Positions 27,001-34,902 of a DNA stretch of 64,000 bases are shown piece by piece; the stretch's first letter is position 1; each line of letters begins with the position of its first letter. Under the pieces are notes generated by a model. That model searched no databases, was not told the DNA's origin, and saw only the letters and a program-made list of their open reading frames with translations. The position numbers and the translations under genes are program-made. Source of the stretch: Rhodobacter maris (lineage in GTDB: Bacteria; Pseudomonadota; Alphaproteobacteria; Rhodobacterales; Rhodobacteraceae); NCBI RefSeq assembly GCF_900217815.1, contig NZ_OBMT01000005.1, positions 62,001 through 126,000 of the forward strand. The letters run 5' to 3'.

Positions 27001-27572
27001 GCCAGTTCAACCTGATCCGCGGCAGGCTCGACGTGCTGGGCAAGCGCTTCACCCTCTCCGAGGGGCAAGTGGCGCTGCAAGGTGCGCTGATGCCCTGGGT
27101 GCTCTTCGAGGCGACGACAAGCCAGGAAGACACCGCGATCACGCTCACCCTTCAGGGTGCGGCGGCAGAACCGAGCCTCACGATCGCTTCCTCACCCGAA
27201 CTGCCGGAGGAAGAGGTTCTGGCAAGGCTTTTGTTCGACAAGGGGCTGACCAATCTTTCGCCCTTGCAGGCCGCACAGCTTGCCTCGGCAGTGGCAACGC
27301 TTGCGGGCAAGGGCGGCGAGGGGATCGTGTCGAAACTGCGCAAGGGGTTCGGCCTCGACGATCTGGATGTGGGCACCGATGACAGCGGCAATGCCTCGGT
27401 GCGGGCGGGCAAATACCTCTCCGAAAACCTCTATTCCGATGTCTCGGTCGATGCCTCCGGTCAGGCCGAAGTGACGCTAAACCTCGATATCACCAAGCAG
27501 CTTACCGCGCGCGGCACGGTCGGTTCGGATGGTGGCAGTGCGCTTGGCCTTTTCTTCGAGAAGGATTACTGA
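24036..27572 (+). CDS. tamB: TamB, AsmA-like bridge protein
   Basis: An 1178-residue protein with an N-terminal signal/anchor helix (RGLIAFLMFLLPLQAFA), a long repetitive beta-rich region typical of AsmA-like lipid-groove proteins, and a C-terminal DUF490/TamB domain (RVTGTTDAIVPIGQFNLIRGRLDVLGKRFTLSEGQVALQG through AEVTLNLDITKQLTARGTVGSDGGSALGLFFEKDY). It spans the periplasm and partners TamA; related proteins move phospholipids to the outer membrane. The start ATG shares a base with the tamA stop. It ends seven bases inside the convergent LysR gene. Confidence 0.93.
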   Translation: MRAMTRGLIAFLMFLLPLQAFAQDLSDASTRDRSYLTGLIEDNLSGAGRAVRLDGFQGALSSRATFETLSIADDNGVWITVKNGAMQWNRAALLRGEIKIDELSAEEIDLPRLPVSDAGPTAPEATPFALPDLPVAVDIGTVKAQKVVLGETVLGQAVTLKLEGALTLAGGAGETKLAISRLDGPKGEVSLNASYANDTHQALIDLLLREGEGGIAASLLQLPGTPALSLSLSGLGPLEDFKADVALSTMGQTRLTGQIALKKTTGEPAGSGFDLHLSGDVSPLLPAEYQAFFGTDAVLAARGQRSGTGMVQLESLTLSGAAVQVSGALDLLPGGLPERFDLQARIGLENAEPVLLPISGPQTRLRKGTLSLAYDRSRGEGWRLEGALEGLTRGGDALDRLSLTGSGRIGQPVAGSASAGGILRFAAAGLALADPGMTEALGETASGAVRFFWQAGKPLSVPQLNLIAGDFGATGRFRIDGGTVSGQIRADHHALASLSTLAGRKLSGSVAAELSGAYTFLSGAFDAEAAVTGQDLRVDQPQADALLSGVSRITVSAKRDATGLTLRSLEAKADTLTLAASGTLASAANDLTATLDLADLARLGGGYDGSAHAQAHLSGALGARQVVLSGNARDLALAQAALNRILAGESRFNVALSETKAGFGLADLTLATPQLSASAKARAGAATTLDLGLKLANAALLAPGFPGPVTLSGSLGQGDTNYALDLAGTGPGGTKAAVKGSLARDFSTADLTIKGQSESALINGLIEPRSVSGPLAFDLSLRGAPGLPALSGTVKGNGLRVSLPTLGQALQDIAITAQLGSGTAQVSAQGAFAGGGTIALKGPIGLGSPFPSDLALVLQSAHLRDPELYDTRLSGKLGIKGGLTGNLRIAGALSLAETELRIPSSGLGGAAAIPDITHLHEPAAVRTTRARAGLIETKSTGGSGSSRTVSLDIALSAPNQIFVRGRGLDAELGGQLRVTGTTDAIVPIGQFNLIRGRLDVLGKRFTLSEGQVALQGALMPWVLFEATTSQEDTAITLTLQGAAAEPSLTIASSPELPEEEVLARLLFDKGLTNLSPLQAAQLASAVATLAGKGGEGIVSKLRKGFGLDDLDVGTDDSGNASVRAGKYLSENLYSDVSVDASGQAEVTLNLDITKQLTARGTVGSDGGSALGLFFEKDY

Positions 27573-28465
27573 GCCGCCTCGGCAACCGTGCGGCCGATCC
27601 AGTCGCGAAAGGCGGCAAGCGCGGGGGAGGGCGTGACACCCGCGGGCCAAACGAGATGATAGGCGCCCACGCCGGAAACCACTTCGCCCGGCGCGGCAAC
27701 CAGCCGCCCCTCGGCGATCTCGGGGCGGGCGAGGAATTCGGGCAGGAGCGCGATGCCGAGCCCATGAACGGCGGCCTGCAGCATCGGCGCGAACTGATCG
27801 AACATCAGCCCGCCGCGGGAGGGGGCCGGGAGCCCGTGATGCGCGCACCAGCTCATCCAGGCATTCGGGCGCGATTCAAGCTGGAACAGAGATTGTTTGA
27901 GCAGGTCTTCAGGCCCCCGGAGCCGCTGCGCCGCCGCAAGGTCCGGGGAACAGGTGGCGAGGATGCGTTCTTCGAACAGCATCAGATGCTCGGCTTCGGG
28001 CCAGGGTCGGATGCCGAAATGGATCGCCGCGTCGAAGGTTTCGGTGGCGAAATCGAAAGGCCGCATCCGCGTGCCGAGGTTGAGCGTCACCCCCGGGTTT
28101 TCGGCCAGAAAGGCGGCGAGCCGCGGCGCGAGCCAGCGCGTGCCGAAAGTGGGCAGGATCGCGAGATTGAGCACCCCGCCGCCGGGGTTGGCGCGCAACC
28201 CCAGCGAGGCGCGACCGATGAGATCCAGCGCCTTGCGCACATCGCGCGCATAGGCAAGCGCGGCCTCGGTGGGCGTGAGCCGTCGTCCCTCGCGGCGGAA
28301 GAGTTGCACGCCAAGCTGCCCCTCAAGCGTTTGCACCAAACGGCTCACCGCGCCTTGGGTGAGGCTGAGCTCGCGCGCCGCAGCAGCGGTGGAGCCGGTG
28401 CGGCAGACCGCCTCGAAGGCGGAGAGGAGCGAGATCGAGGGCAGGTAGCGCCGCGGCAGGCTCAT
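27566..28465 (-). CDS. LysR-family regulator divergent from gcdH
   Basis: A 299-residue LysR protein: helix-turn-helix at about 8-65 (PSISLLSAFEAVCRTGSTAAAARELSLTQGAVSRLVQTLEGQLGVQLFRREGRRL), effector domain about 95-295. It is of the GcvA type (GTRWLAPRLAAFLAENPG). Its gene is divergent from glutaryl-CoA dehydrogenase, and regulators in this place (often called GcdR) usually control gcdH in response to glutarate or lysine catabolites; that role is inferred. A palindrome starts one base upstream of its ATG. A dispersed-motif copy (27883-27899) lies within its LKQSLFQ segment. Confidence 0.88.
   Translation of the reverse strand: MSLPRRYLPSISLLSAFEAVCRTGSTAAAARELSLTQGAVSRLVQTLEGQLGVQLFRREGRRLTPTEAALAYARDVRKALDLIGRASLGLRANPGGGVLNLAILPTFGTRWLAPRLAAFLAENPGVTLNLGTRMRPFDFATETFDAAIHFGIRPWPEAEHLMLFEERILATCSPDLAAAQRLRGPEDLLKQSLFQLESRPNAWMSWCAHHGLPAPSRGGLMFDQFAPMLQAAVHGLGIALLPEFLARPEIAEGRLVAAPGEVVSGVGAYHLVWPAGVTPSPALAAFRDWIGRTVAEAAQ
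27883..27899 (+). repeat. Dispersed motif copy in the LysR gene
   Basis: GGAACAGAGATTGTTTG on the plus strand, antisense to the gene. Thirteen of 17 bases equal the addA copies. Confidence 0.45.
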
Positions 28466-28484
28466 CTATGTGTTCCATACATAG
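28466..28484. promoter_or_regulatory. Palindromic LysR-type operator between LysR and gcdH
   Basis: CTATGT-N7-ACATAG is a 19-base interrupted palindrome containing a T-N11-A LysR box. It touches the LysR start codon (28465) and lies 72 bases before gcdH, the expected place for autoregulation plus activation of the divergent gene. Confidence 0.6.
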
Positions 28485-28555
28485 GTTGGGGCGGGATTAT
28501 CGCTGGATAGCGGCTTTCAACGCGCGCATAAAGCATGGAATGCATGGAGGACCGC

Positions 28556-29764
28556 ATGGCGCTGAAACCCAAGGACGCCCCCGATCTGGCCCGGTTCGAC
28601 TGGGAAGACCCGTTCCGGCTGGAAAGCCAGTTGAGCGAAGAGGAACACATGTTGCGCGATGCCGCCCGCGCCTATGCGCAGGAGAAATTGCAGCCCCGCG
28701 TGATCCGCGCCTTTGCGGAGGAAGAGACCGATCCGGCGATCTTCCGCGAAATGGGCGAAATGGGTCTTTTGGGCGTGACGATCCCCGAGGAATATGGCGG
28801 GCTTGGGGCCTCTTACGTGGCTTACGGGCTTGTCGCGCGCGAGATCGAGCGGGTCGACAGCGGCTATCGCTCGATGATGTCGGTGCAGTCGAGCCTCGTG
28901 ATGTATCCGATTTATGCTTACGGCTCGGAAGAACAGCGGCGGAAGTATCTGCCCAAGCTCGCAAGCGGGGAGTGGATCGGCTGCTTTGGCCTCACGGAGC
29001 CCGATGCGGGCTCGGACCCGGCAAGCCTCAAGACCGTCGCGAAGAAAACCGCCAATGGTTATGTGCTCTCCGGCACGAAAATGTGGATCTCGAACGCGCC
29101 GATTGCCGATGTGTTCGTCGTCTGGGCGAAGTCGGAAGCGCATGGCGGCAAGATCCGCGGTTTTGTGCTGGAAAAGGGTCTTAAAGGCCTCTCCGCGCCA
29201 AAGATCGCGGGCAAGCTGAGCTTGCGCGCCTCGATCACGGGCGAGATTGTCATGGAGGGCGTTGAGGTGGGCGAAGACGCGCTTTTGCCCGGCGTCGAGG
29301 GGTTGAAGGGGCCGTTCGGGTGCCTCAACCGGGCGCGCTACGGCATCGCCTGGGGCGTGCTGGGGGCGGCGGAGTTTTGCTTCCATGCGGCGCGGAGCTA
29401 TGGGCTCGAACGCAAGCAGTTCAACAAACCGCTGGCGCAGACGCAGCTTTTCCAACTCAAGCTTGCCAATATGCTCACCGAGATCAGCCTTGGCCTGCAG
29501 GCCTCATTGCAAGTGGGGCGGTTGATGGATGAGGCCAATGCCGCACCAGAGATGATTTCGGTGATCAAGCGCAACAATTGCGGCAAGGCGCTCGAAATCG
29601 CGCGGCACGCCCGCGACATGCATGGCGGCAACGGCATCAGCGGCGATTTTCAGGTGATCCGCCACATGGTCAACCTTGAGACGGTGAACACCTATGAGGG
29701 CACGCATGATGTTCATGCGCTGATCCTTGGCCGGGCGATCACCGGCTTGCAGGCGTTTTTCTGA
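28556..29764 (+). CDS. gcdH: Glutaryl-CoA dehydrogenase
   Basis: A 402-residue acyl-CoA dehydrogenase that oxidises and decarboxylates glutaryl-CoA to crotonyl-CoA in lysine, tryptophan and glutarate breakdown, using FAD. Hallmarks are [17 protein letters not shown] (FAD/substrate loop), [20 protein letters not shown], the Arg of [21 protein letters not shown], and the catalytic Glu in [22 protein letters not shown] 28556 has GGAGG six bases upstream; ATG 28535 in the same frame lacks one. It is divergent from a LysR regulator. The crotonase at 58.4 kb could act on the product but is not linked. Confidence 0.92.
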   Translation: MALKPKDAPDLARFDWEDPFRLESQLSEEEHMLRDAARAYAQEKLQPRVIRAFAEEETDPAIFREMGEMGLLGVTIPEEYGGLGASYVAYGLVAREIERVDSGYRSMMSVQSSLVMYPIYAYGSEEQRRKYLPKLASGEWIGCFGLTEPDAGSDPASLKTVAKKTANGYVLSGTKMWISNAPIADVFVVWAKSEAHGGKIRGFVLEKGLKGLSAPKIAGKLSLRASITGEIVMEGVEVGEDALLPGVEGLKGPFGCLNRARYGIAWGVLGAAEFCFHAARSYGLERKQFNKPLAQTQLFQLKLANMLTEISLGLQASLQVGRLMDEANAAPEMISVIKRNNCGKALEIARHARDMHGGNGISGDFQVIRHMVNLETVNTYEGTHDVHALILGRAITGLQAFF

Positions 29765-29773
29765 GCCTGCCGC

Positions 29774-30586
29774 TCAGGTCTCGGAGGGCTCTTCGGCCCG
29801 CACCGCATTGAGCGCGGCGCCGAAGAGCACCGAGAATGCGCCAAGATAGAGCCACATCAAAAGCGCGATCACCGCACCAAGCGAGCCATAGACCTTGTTG
29901 TAACTGCCAAAGTTCGCAAGGTAATAGGTGAGCCCGAGCGAGGCCGCGCCCCACAGAAACGTGGCCACCACGGCGCCGAGCGAAAAGAACGGGTCGCGCT
30001 GCGCGGGCTCATAGGGCGCGAAGCGATACATCACGCCGAGCACCGAGAGCATCAGCCCCACCATCGCCAGCCAGGGAAACCAGGTCAGCAGCCAGTTCAG
30101 AAGCGCATGGAACGGCAGGTAGTTCACGATCACCGGCACCGCGACGATGGTGGCCATGGCCAGAAGCATCACTCCTACAAGCGCCGCCGTCATCGCATAA
30201 CCAAAGACGAAGCTGAGGAAAGTGGCGCGCGCCCGGCTGCCGTGGATCAGGTTGAGCCCTTTGATCAGCGCATCTACCCCCGCGCGGGCCGACCAGAGCG
30301 CAAACAGGATCGAGACCAGCGTGCCCCAGCCGAGCGTATCGCGCGGCCCGTTGACAAGCCCGCTCACCTGCCCGTCCAGAATGGCATAGGCTTCGGGCGG
30401 GATGAAGTTCTCGGCCACCTCGAGATAATCACGGATGACGATCGGATCGGCCACTGTGCTCCAGATCGAGATTGTCGCCGTCAGCCCCGGAAACACGGCC
30501 AGCATCGCGTAAAAGGCCACGCCCGCAGAGATCAGGAAGATGTTGGTCCGGCTCAGCCGGTCGTTCAGTCTGACCAGAAAGCGCAT
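29774..30586 (-). CDS. YihY/BrkB-family membrane protein
   Basis: A 270-residue inner-membrane protein with about six transmembrane segments and the family phrases NIFLISAGVAFYAMLAVFPGLTATIS, RDTLGWGTLVSILFALWSARAGVDALIKGLNLIH and YKVYGSLGAVIALLMWLYL-like text near the C-terminus (SYNKVYGSLGAVI). Members were once called ribonuclease BN by error; the function is unknown, possibly transport. ATG 30586 is preceded by AAGGAG. It converges on gcdH with nine bases between stops. Confidence 0.88.
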   Translation of the reverse strand: MRFLVRLNDRLSRTNIFLISAGVAFYAMLAVFPGLTATISIWSTVADPIVIRDYLEVAENFIPPEAYAILDGQVSGLVNGPRDTLGWGTLVSILFALWSARAGVDALIKGLNLIHGSRARATFLSFVFGYAMTAALVGVMLLAMATIVAVPVIVNYLPFHALLNWLLTWFPWLAMVGLMLSVLGVMYRFAPYEPAQRDPFFSLGAVVATFLWGAASLGLTYYLANFGSYNKVYGSLGAVIALLMWLYLGAFSVLFGAALNAVRAEEPSET

Positions 30587-30694
30587 GAAATCTCCTTCCG
30601 TTGAACCTCTCCAAGGTAGCGCCTTGGGCCGCTTGCGCAACCGTGAGGGCCGTGCTCTCTTTGGGATCAGCGCCTTCGGGAGGGAGCGTCAGGG

Positions 30695-32032
30695 ATGGGC
30701 ACAGCGGTTTCATCGGCAGCTAGACAGGCACTGCTGCTGCTATTTATGGCCAGCGGGGCGCAGGCGCAGGCTCTGCCGCCGCCCTTGACGGAGGCGGATT
30801 TCTTCCCAGTGAACATGGAAGAGGCGCGGCTGGGCCAGCTTCTCTTTTACGACCCGATCCTCTCGGGCAACCGCAACATTTCCTGCGCGGGCTGCCACCA
30901 TCCGCGCTTTGGCACCTCTGACGGGCTCAGCCTCGGGCTTGGCGAGGGGGCGGTGGACCTTGGGGCGGCCCGCCATGTCACGGCGGAAAACACGCCCGAG
31001 CAACGCATTCCGCGCAACTCGCCCGCGCTGTTCAACCTTGGTGCGCGGGAGGTGACCCATCTCTTTCACGATGGCCGGATCGGGGTCGATCCGAGCCGCC
31101 CCTCGGGGATGCGCACACCGATGGATGAGGAGATGGTGACGGGCTTCGCCTCGGTGCTTTCGGCGCAGACGATGTTTCCGGTGCTTTCTCCCGATGAGAT
31201 GGCGGGGCATTACAACGAAAACGAGGTGGCGAAGGCGGTGCGCTCGGGCTTCATCACCGGCGAGAATGGCGCCTGGAGCCGGATTTCGGCGCGAGTTGCG
31301 GCGGTCCCGGCTTATCAGGCGGCCTTCGAGAACGCCTATCCTGAGATCGCCGCAGGAAGGCCGCTTGCCTTCACCGATATCTCAAACGCCATCGCTCAGT
31401 TCGTCGCCTTCGAGTGGCGTTCGGATACGAGCCCTTTTGATGCGGTTCTGCGCGGCGAGGCGGCTTTTGCACCGGAGGCGGCGGCGGGTGCGGATCTCTT
31501 CTACGGCGCCGCGGGGTGCTCAATGTGCCATTCCGGCCCGCTCTTGAGCGATCAGGGCTTTCATGCGATGGGAGCGCCGCAGCTTGGCCCCGGCAAAGCG
31601 GAGCGGTTCGAGCGCCATTCGCGCGACGAGGGGCGGTTTCGCGTGACGGGGCATGCGGAAGACATGTTTGCCTTCCGCACCCCCAGCCTGCGCAATGTGA
31701 TGGAAACCGGCCCATGGGGGCATGCGGGAAGCCACCGCGATCTGGCGACCTTCCTCGCCGATCATGCGCGGCGCGGGGACGCCTTGGCGGGCTATGACCG
31801 GGCGCAAGCTGTGCTGCCCGATCTGCCAAAGACAAAGCCCGATTGGGCCGAGATGGAGACACCCGATGATCTGGCGGCGATCCGCGCTGCAGCAGGGCCG
31901 GGCCAAGCGCTGCGCCCCGCAGATGTGGCGGCGCTGATGGCGTTTCTGGCAACGCTCTCGGACCCGGTCGCGCTCAAGGGGCGCCTTGGTATTCCCGAAA
32001 CCGTGCCGAGCGGGTTGCCGGTGGAGCGTTAG
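30695..32032 (+). CDS. Di-heme cytochrome c peroxidase family protein (MauG/CCP-like)
   Basis: A 445-residue exported protein: signal peptide at about 1-24 (ALLLLFMASGAQAQA), two haem c sites CAGCH (near 64) and CSMCH (near 274), and the family segment FAFRTPSLRNVMETGPWGHAGSHRDL. This places it in the bacterial cytochrome c peroxidase/MauG group, which either reduces H2O2 or oxidises residues in partner proteins. At 445 residues it is longer than classical CCP (about 330). The gene converges with, and overlaps by four bases, a tryptophan-rich CRTAC1-type protein, a possible partner. Which haem ligand replaces Met or Tyr cannot be settled by eye. Confidence 0.85.
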   Translation: MGTAVSSAARQALLLLFMASGAQAQALPPPLTEADFFPVNMEEARLGQLLFYDPILSGNRNISCAGCHHPRFGTSDGLSLGLGEGAVDLGAARHVTAENTPEQRIPRNSPALFNLGAREVTHLFHDGRIGVDPSRPSGMRTPMDEEMVTGFASVLSAQTMFPVLSPDEMAGHYNENEVAKAVRSGFITGENGAWSRISARVAAVPAYQAAFENAYPEIAAGRPLAFTDISNAIAQFVAFEWRSDTSPFDAVLRGEAAFAPEAAAGADLFYGAAGCSMCHSGPLLSDQGFHAMGAPQLGPGKAERFERHSRDEGRFRVTGHAEDMFAFRTPSLRNVMETGPWGHAGSHRDLATFLADHARRGDALAGYDRAQAVLPDLPKTKPDWAEMETPDDLAAIRAAAGPGQALRPADVAALMAFLATLSDPVALKGRLGIPETVPSGLPVER

Positions 32033-33516
32033 CGCGCGATCCGGGTCACCGCGTCGAGCGGCACGGTCTGCCACGGTCCGGCAATGCCATCGGGCCAGAT
32101 CACCCGCACCTCCGCTTCTGTTGCGGTGCCGAGCCCGAAATGCACAGGCCCTGCCGTGCCGCCTGCATGCCCGCCGCCCACCGTGACCTCCTGTGCCTCG
32201 GAATGCGCGCCCGCGCGCAGCTCCACCCAGGCGCCGATGGCGCGGGTGTTCGGCGCCTTCTGAAAAGGCTCTATTTCGGCCCAATGGCCGGTTTTTTCGG
32301 TTGCATTGCGCCAGATTTCCATCGCTACGCGCCGGTTCATCACCACGAGATCGAGCCGCCCGTCTGCGTTGAGGTCAACAAGTGCCGCGCCGCGCGCGCG
32401 TGCGGTGCTGGCGACCCCGGCCTGCGCGGCCGCTTCATGGAAGGTGCCGTCCTCCCCCTGCATCAACAGGTTGTTCGGGTCATGCGAGGCATTTGAGGGC
32501 ATCTGGTCGACATTGCCCTTGGCAATGAAAAGATCGACGCGCCCGTCGTTGTCCACATCGCCAAAGACCGGAGCCCAGCCGGTTGAGGGCCGCCCGTCGT
32601 CGCCGGAAAACGGTCGCTGCGCATAGGTGCCGAGACTATAGGGCGCATTCTCGTAGTGATCGCCGCGATTGATCTGCAAAAGCTGGTCGCCCATTGAGGT
32701 CATCATCACTTCGGGAAGCCCGTCGCCGGTGAGGTCGCGGCTCGCGATCCCCATGCCCCAGAGCGAGACATGCGGCCAGTCTTCCCGCTCGGCAAGCGGG
32801 TTCAGGCGGAACATCTGTTCATAGCCGCCGCGCACGTAATAATGCCGGTCGTTGGAGATCCGCAGCTCCGGCGTGCCGCTGCGCTGCCAATCGCTGATCA
32901 GCGCCGAGAGCGCGCAATAGCCCGGAGAAATAGGCTCTATTGCGCCGTATTTTTTGCCGTCCGGGCGGAAGAGCGCGCTTTTATCGCAGGCTTCGAAAGG
33001 CCCGTCGGCATTGGCGCGGTCCACGTAATTTCCAAAGAAAAGCGTGGGGAAATCATGCCCCTTCTCCCATGTTACGGTGAAGGAGGTGGTCCAGTCGTAA
33101 CGGGTGGGCAGGCCCCAATCCTCGGTGGCCTCTTCGAACCGGCAATTGCCCAGGCCCCGCCAGAGCTGGTTGGGCCCGGCGCGCAGCACGGCAAGATCGA
33201 GGGTTCCGTCACCGTCGATATCGAGCGGATAGGCGCCGGTCACGGCCAAAACAGGCTCTATATCGCCTTGATCAAAGCGCAAGGCGCCCCCCCGTTCAGA
33301 CCGGTTGATGAAGAGCGCTGCCGGGTTGGCGCCCCCCGCGGCAAAAAGATCTGGCCGCCCGTCTGCGTTACAATCGAGCACGGCGACGCCGCCGCCCACA
33401 AAATGCTCCCACCCGCCAGCATAGATTTGCGGATGCGGCAGGCCCGCTGCGTCATCGACAAAAAGCGGCTCTGCACAAGCCGGAAACGCGATAAGGCAGA
33501 GCGCGAGCCGTTTCAT
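32029..33516 (-). CDS. CRTAC1-family protein with FG-GAP/EF-hand-like repeats
   Basis: A 495-residue exported protein (signal peptide about 1-15, LALCLIAFPACA). It has at least five calcium-binding FG-GAP loops of the type DxDxDGxxD (DCNADGRPDL, DIDGDGTLDL, DLTGDGLPEV, DVDNDGRVDL, DLNADGRLDL) forming a predicted beta-propeller, then an ASPIC/UnbV-like C-terminal segment (EVTVGGGHAGGTAGPVHFGLG, VRVIWPDG). It is rich in Trp. Its role is unknown. Its ATG overlaps the stop of the ROK regulator gene (ATGA). The only three ATA isoleucine codons of the gene all fall inside copies of the dispersed motif. Confidence 0.85.
   Translation of the reverse strand: MKRLALCLIAFPACAEPLFVDDAAGLPHPQIYAGGWEHFVGGGVAVLDCNADGRPDLFAAGGANPAALFINRSERGGALRFDQGDIEPVLAVTGAYPLDIDGDGTLDLAVLRAGPNQLWRGLGNCRFEEATEDWGLPTRYDWTTSFTVTWEKGHDFPTLFFGNYVDRANADGPFEACDKSALFRPDGKKYGAIEPISPGYCALSALISDWQRSGTPELRISNDRHYYVRGGYEQMFRLNPLAEREDWPHVSLWGMGIASRDLTGDGLPEVMMTSMGDQLLQINRGDHYENAPYSLGTYAQRPFSGDDGRPSTGWAPVFGDVDNDGRVDLFIAKGNVDQMPSNASHDPNNLLMQGEDGTFHEAAAQAGVASTARARGAALVDLNADGRLDLVVMNRRVAMEIWRNATEKTGHWAEIEPFQKAPNTRAIGAWVELRAGAHSEAQEVTVGGGHAGGTAGPVHFGLGTATEAEVRVIWPDGIAGPWQTVPLDAVTRIAR
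32262..32277 (-). repeat. Dispersed motif copy 1 in the CRTAC1 gene
   Basis: Sense strand GAAATAGAGCCTTTTC, encoding Glu-Ile-Glu-Pro-Phe with a rare ATA codon. Confidence 0.5.
32927..32943 (-). repeat. Dispersed motif copy 2 in the CRTAC1 gene
   Basis: Sense strand GCAATAGAGCCTATTTC, arms 6/7 complementary around AGC, encoding Ala-Ile-Glu-Pro-Ile with ATA. Confidence 0.5.
33247..33263 (-). repeat. Dispersed motif copy 3 in the CRTAC1 gene
   Basis: Sense strand ATATAGAGCCTGTTTTG, encoding Asp-Ile-Glu-Pro-Val with ATA. Confidence 0.45.
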
Positions 33517-34781
33517 TCTGCCGCCAACTCCCGGCTCGGGCCAAGCAATTGCTCGGTCAACTCATGCAGTGCCAGCGCAGCCGCACCATGCGCCCAAAGG
33601 AGATCGCCCCAAGCATGGGTTTCGATCTGCGGCGCGTCGCGGCCGGTGTCGAGCATCATCGCATGCATCTCGGCGAGGGTTTCGGAGGCATAGAGGTAAT
33701 CGTAACGCATCCGCTCGCCCGAGAGGATGATCAGCTCCGGGTCGAACAGGTTGACGATATTCGAGAGCCCGACCGCCAGATACCGCCCGGCGCGCCGGAA
33801 GATCGAGCGCGCCGCGGCATTGCCGGCCTTGGCGTGATCGAACAGGCTCTCGAGCATCACGCCCACCGATTGCATCTCGCCCAGGGGCAGGTTCAGCGCC
33901 GTTTGCGCCTCGCGCACCAGCGCATAATCGGCCACGTAAGCCTCAAGGCAGCCGCGCTGGCCACAGCGGCAAAGCGCGCCGTCGAGCTGCACCTTGGTGT
34001 GACCAAGCTCCATGCCCATGCCACGCGAGCCACGATAGATGCGGTGGTTGATGACAAAGCCCATGCCCACGCCATGCTCGATGGTGACGACCGCGAAGTC
34101 GGAGAGCCTGCGCCCGGCGCCAAACCAGAGCTCGGCCAAGGTCACGAGGTTGGCGTCGTTATCCACAAAGACGGTCCGGCCAAGGCGGGCGCGCAATGCG
34201 GCCTGCAAGGCCACGTGACGGTGCAAAAGCACCGGGGACCAATGCACCACGCCCGAGTCGCAGTCGACAAACCCCGGCACGCCGAGCCCGACCGCCTCCA
34301 CCGCCTCACGCGCGACGCCCGCGCGAGTGCAAACGCGGTCCAGAAGCCGTTCGGCGGCATCCAGAATGGCATCAAGCGCCATCGGCCCCGGGTCGCGCGG
34401 GATCGCCTCGCCCGCGAGCATGGTGCCCGCAAAATCGACCAGCACAGCGGTATGTTCGCGGTCTGAAAGCTTGATGCCGACGACAAGGCGGGTGTTGGGC
34501 CGCACGCGCAGCGCCACAGCGGGGCGGCCGCGCCCGCCCTCGCCCTCGCGCAGGGTCTCCACCGCTTCCAGCAGGCCAGCGTCGATCAGTTCGGAGGTGA
34601 TCGTGGTAACGGAGGCGGGCGAAATGCAAAGCTCCTTGGCCAATTGCACCCGCGCCATCTGCCCCGCCGCGCGCACGCGCTCAAAGATTTGCTGGCGCAG
34701 GGGGCGGGCCGTGTCGGTGAGCGGCTGGATCAGCGGCCCGCAGCCGACGGAGGCCCGTCCGATAGGTGCGATCTGTCTCAT
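33513..34781 (-). CDS. ROK-family transcriptional regulator (XylR type)
   Basis: A 422-residue repressor: N-terminal winged helix (about 20-80, PLRQQIFERVRAAGQMARVQLAKELCISPASVTTITSELIDAGLLE) fused to a ROK sugar-kinase-like domain with VEAVGLGVPGFVD, VFVDNDANLVTLAELWFGAG, EHGVGMGFV and the zinc motif GHTKVQLDGALCRCGQRGCLEAYV. Being divergent from xylFHGBA, it is most likely the xylose-responsive repressor XylR. ATG 34781 is chosen, giving a typical N-terminal tail before the helix; a much longer frame upstream would run through the operator. It also leads the CRTAC1 gene by a 4-base overlap. Confidence 0.9.
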   Translation of the reverse strand: MRQIAPIGRASVGCGPLIQPLTDTARPLRQQIFERVRAAGQMARVQLAKELCISPASVTTITSELIDAGLLEAVETLREGEGGRGRPAVALRVRPNTRLVVGIKLSDREHTAVLVDFAGTMLAGEAIPRDPGPMALDAILDAAERLLDRVCTRAGVAREAVEAVGLGVPGFVDCDSGVVHWSPVLLHRHVALQAALRARLGRTVFVDNDANLVTLAELWFGAGRRLSDFAVVTIEHGVGMGFVINHRIYRGSRGMGMELGHTKVQLDGALCRCGQRGCLEAYVADYALVREAQTALNLPLGEMQSVGVMLESLFDHAKAGNAAARSIFRRAGRYLAVGLSNIVNLFDPELIILSGERMRYDYLYASETLAEMHAMMLDTGRDAPQIETHAWGDLLWAHGAAALALHELTEQLLGPSRELAAE

Positions 34782-34835
34782 CCCGTCTCTTTCGTTCGTC
34801 GACTTAACAAAAAAACGCATCACCATCGCAGCGGA

Positions 34836-34864
34836 GCGGCAAATTTCGCCGCGTTGCGGCAAAT
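34836..34864. promoter_or_regulatory. Repeated GCGGCAAAT element between the ROK regulator and xylF
   Basis: GCGGCAAAT occurs at 34836-34844 and 34856-34864, exactly 20 bases (about two helical turns) apart; the first copy is also half of the near-palindrome GCGGC-N7-GCCGC. It sits about 55 bases before the regulator start and may be a second site for the ROK protein or an activator. Confidence 0.4.
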
Positions 34865-34902
34865 GTGGCCGGTTCCTCGCTTGTTTTCCATTGTTGCTGG
34901 CC

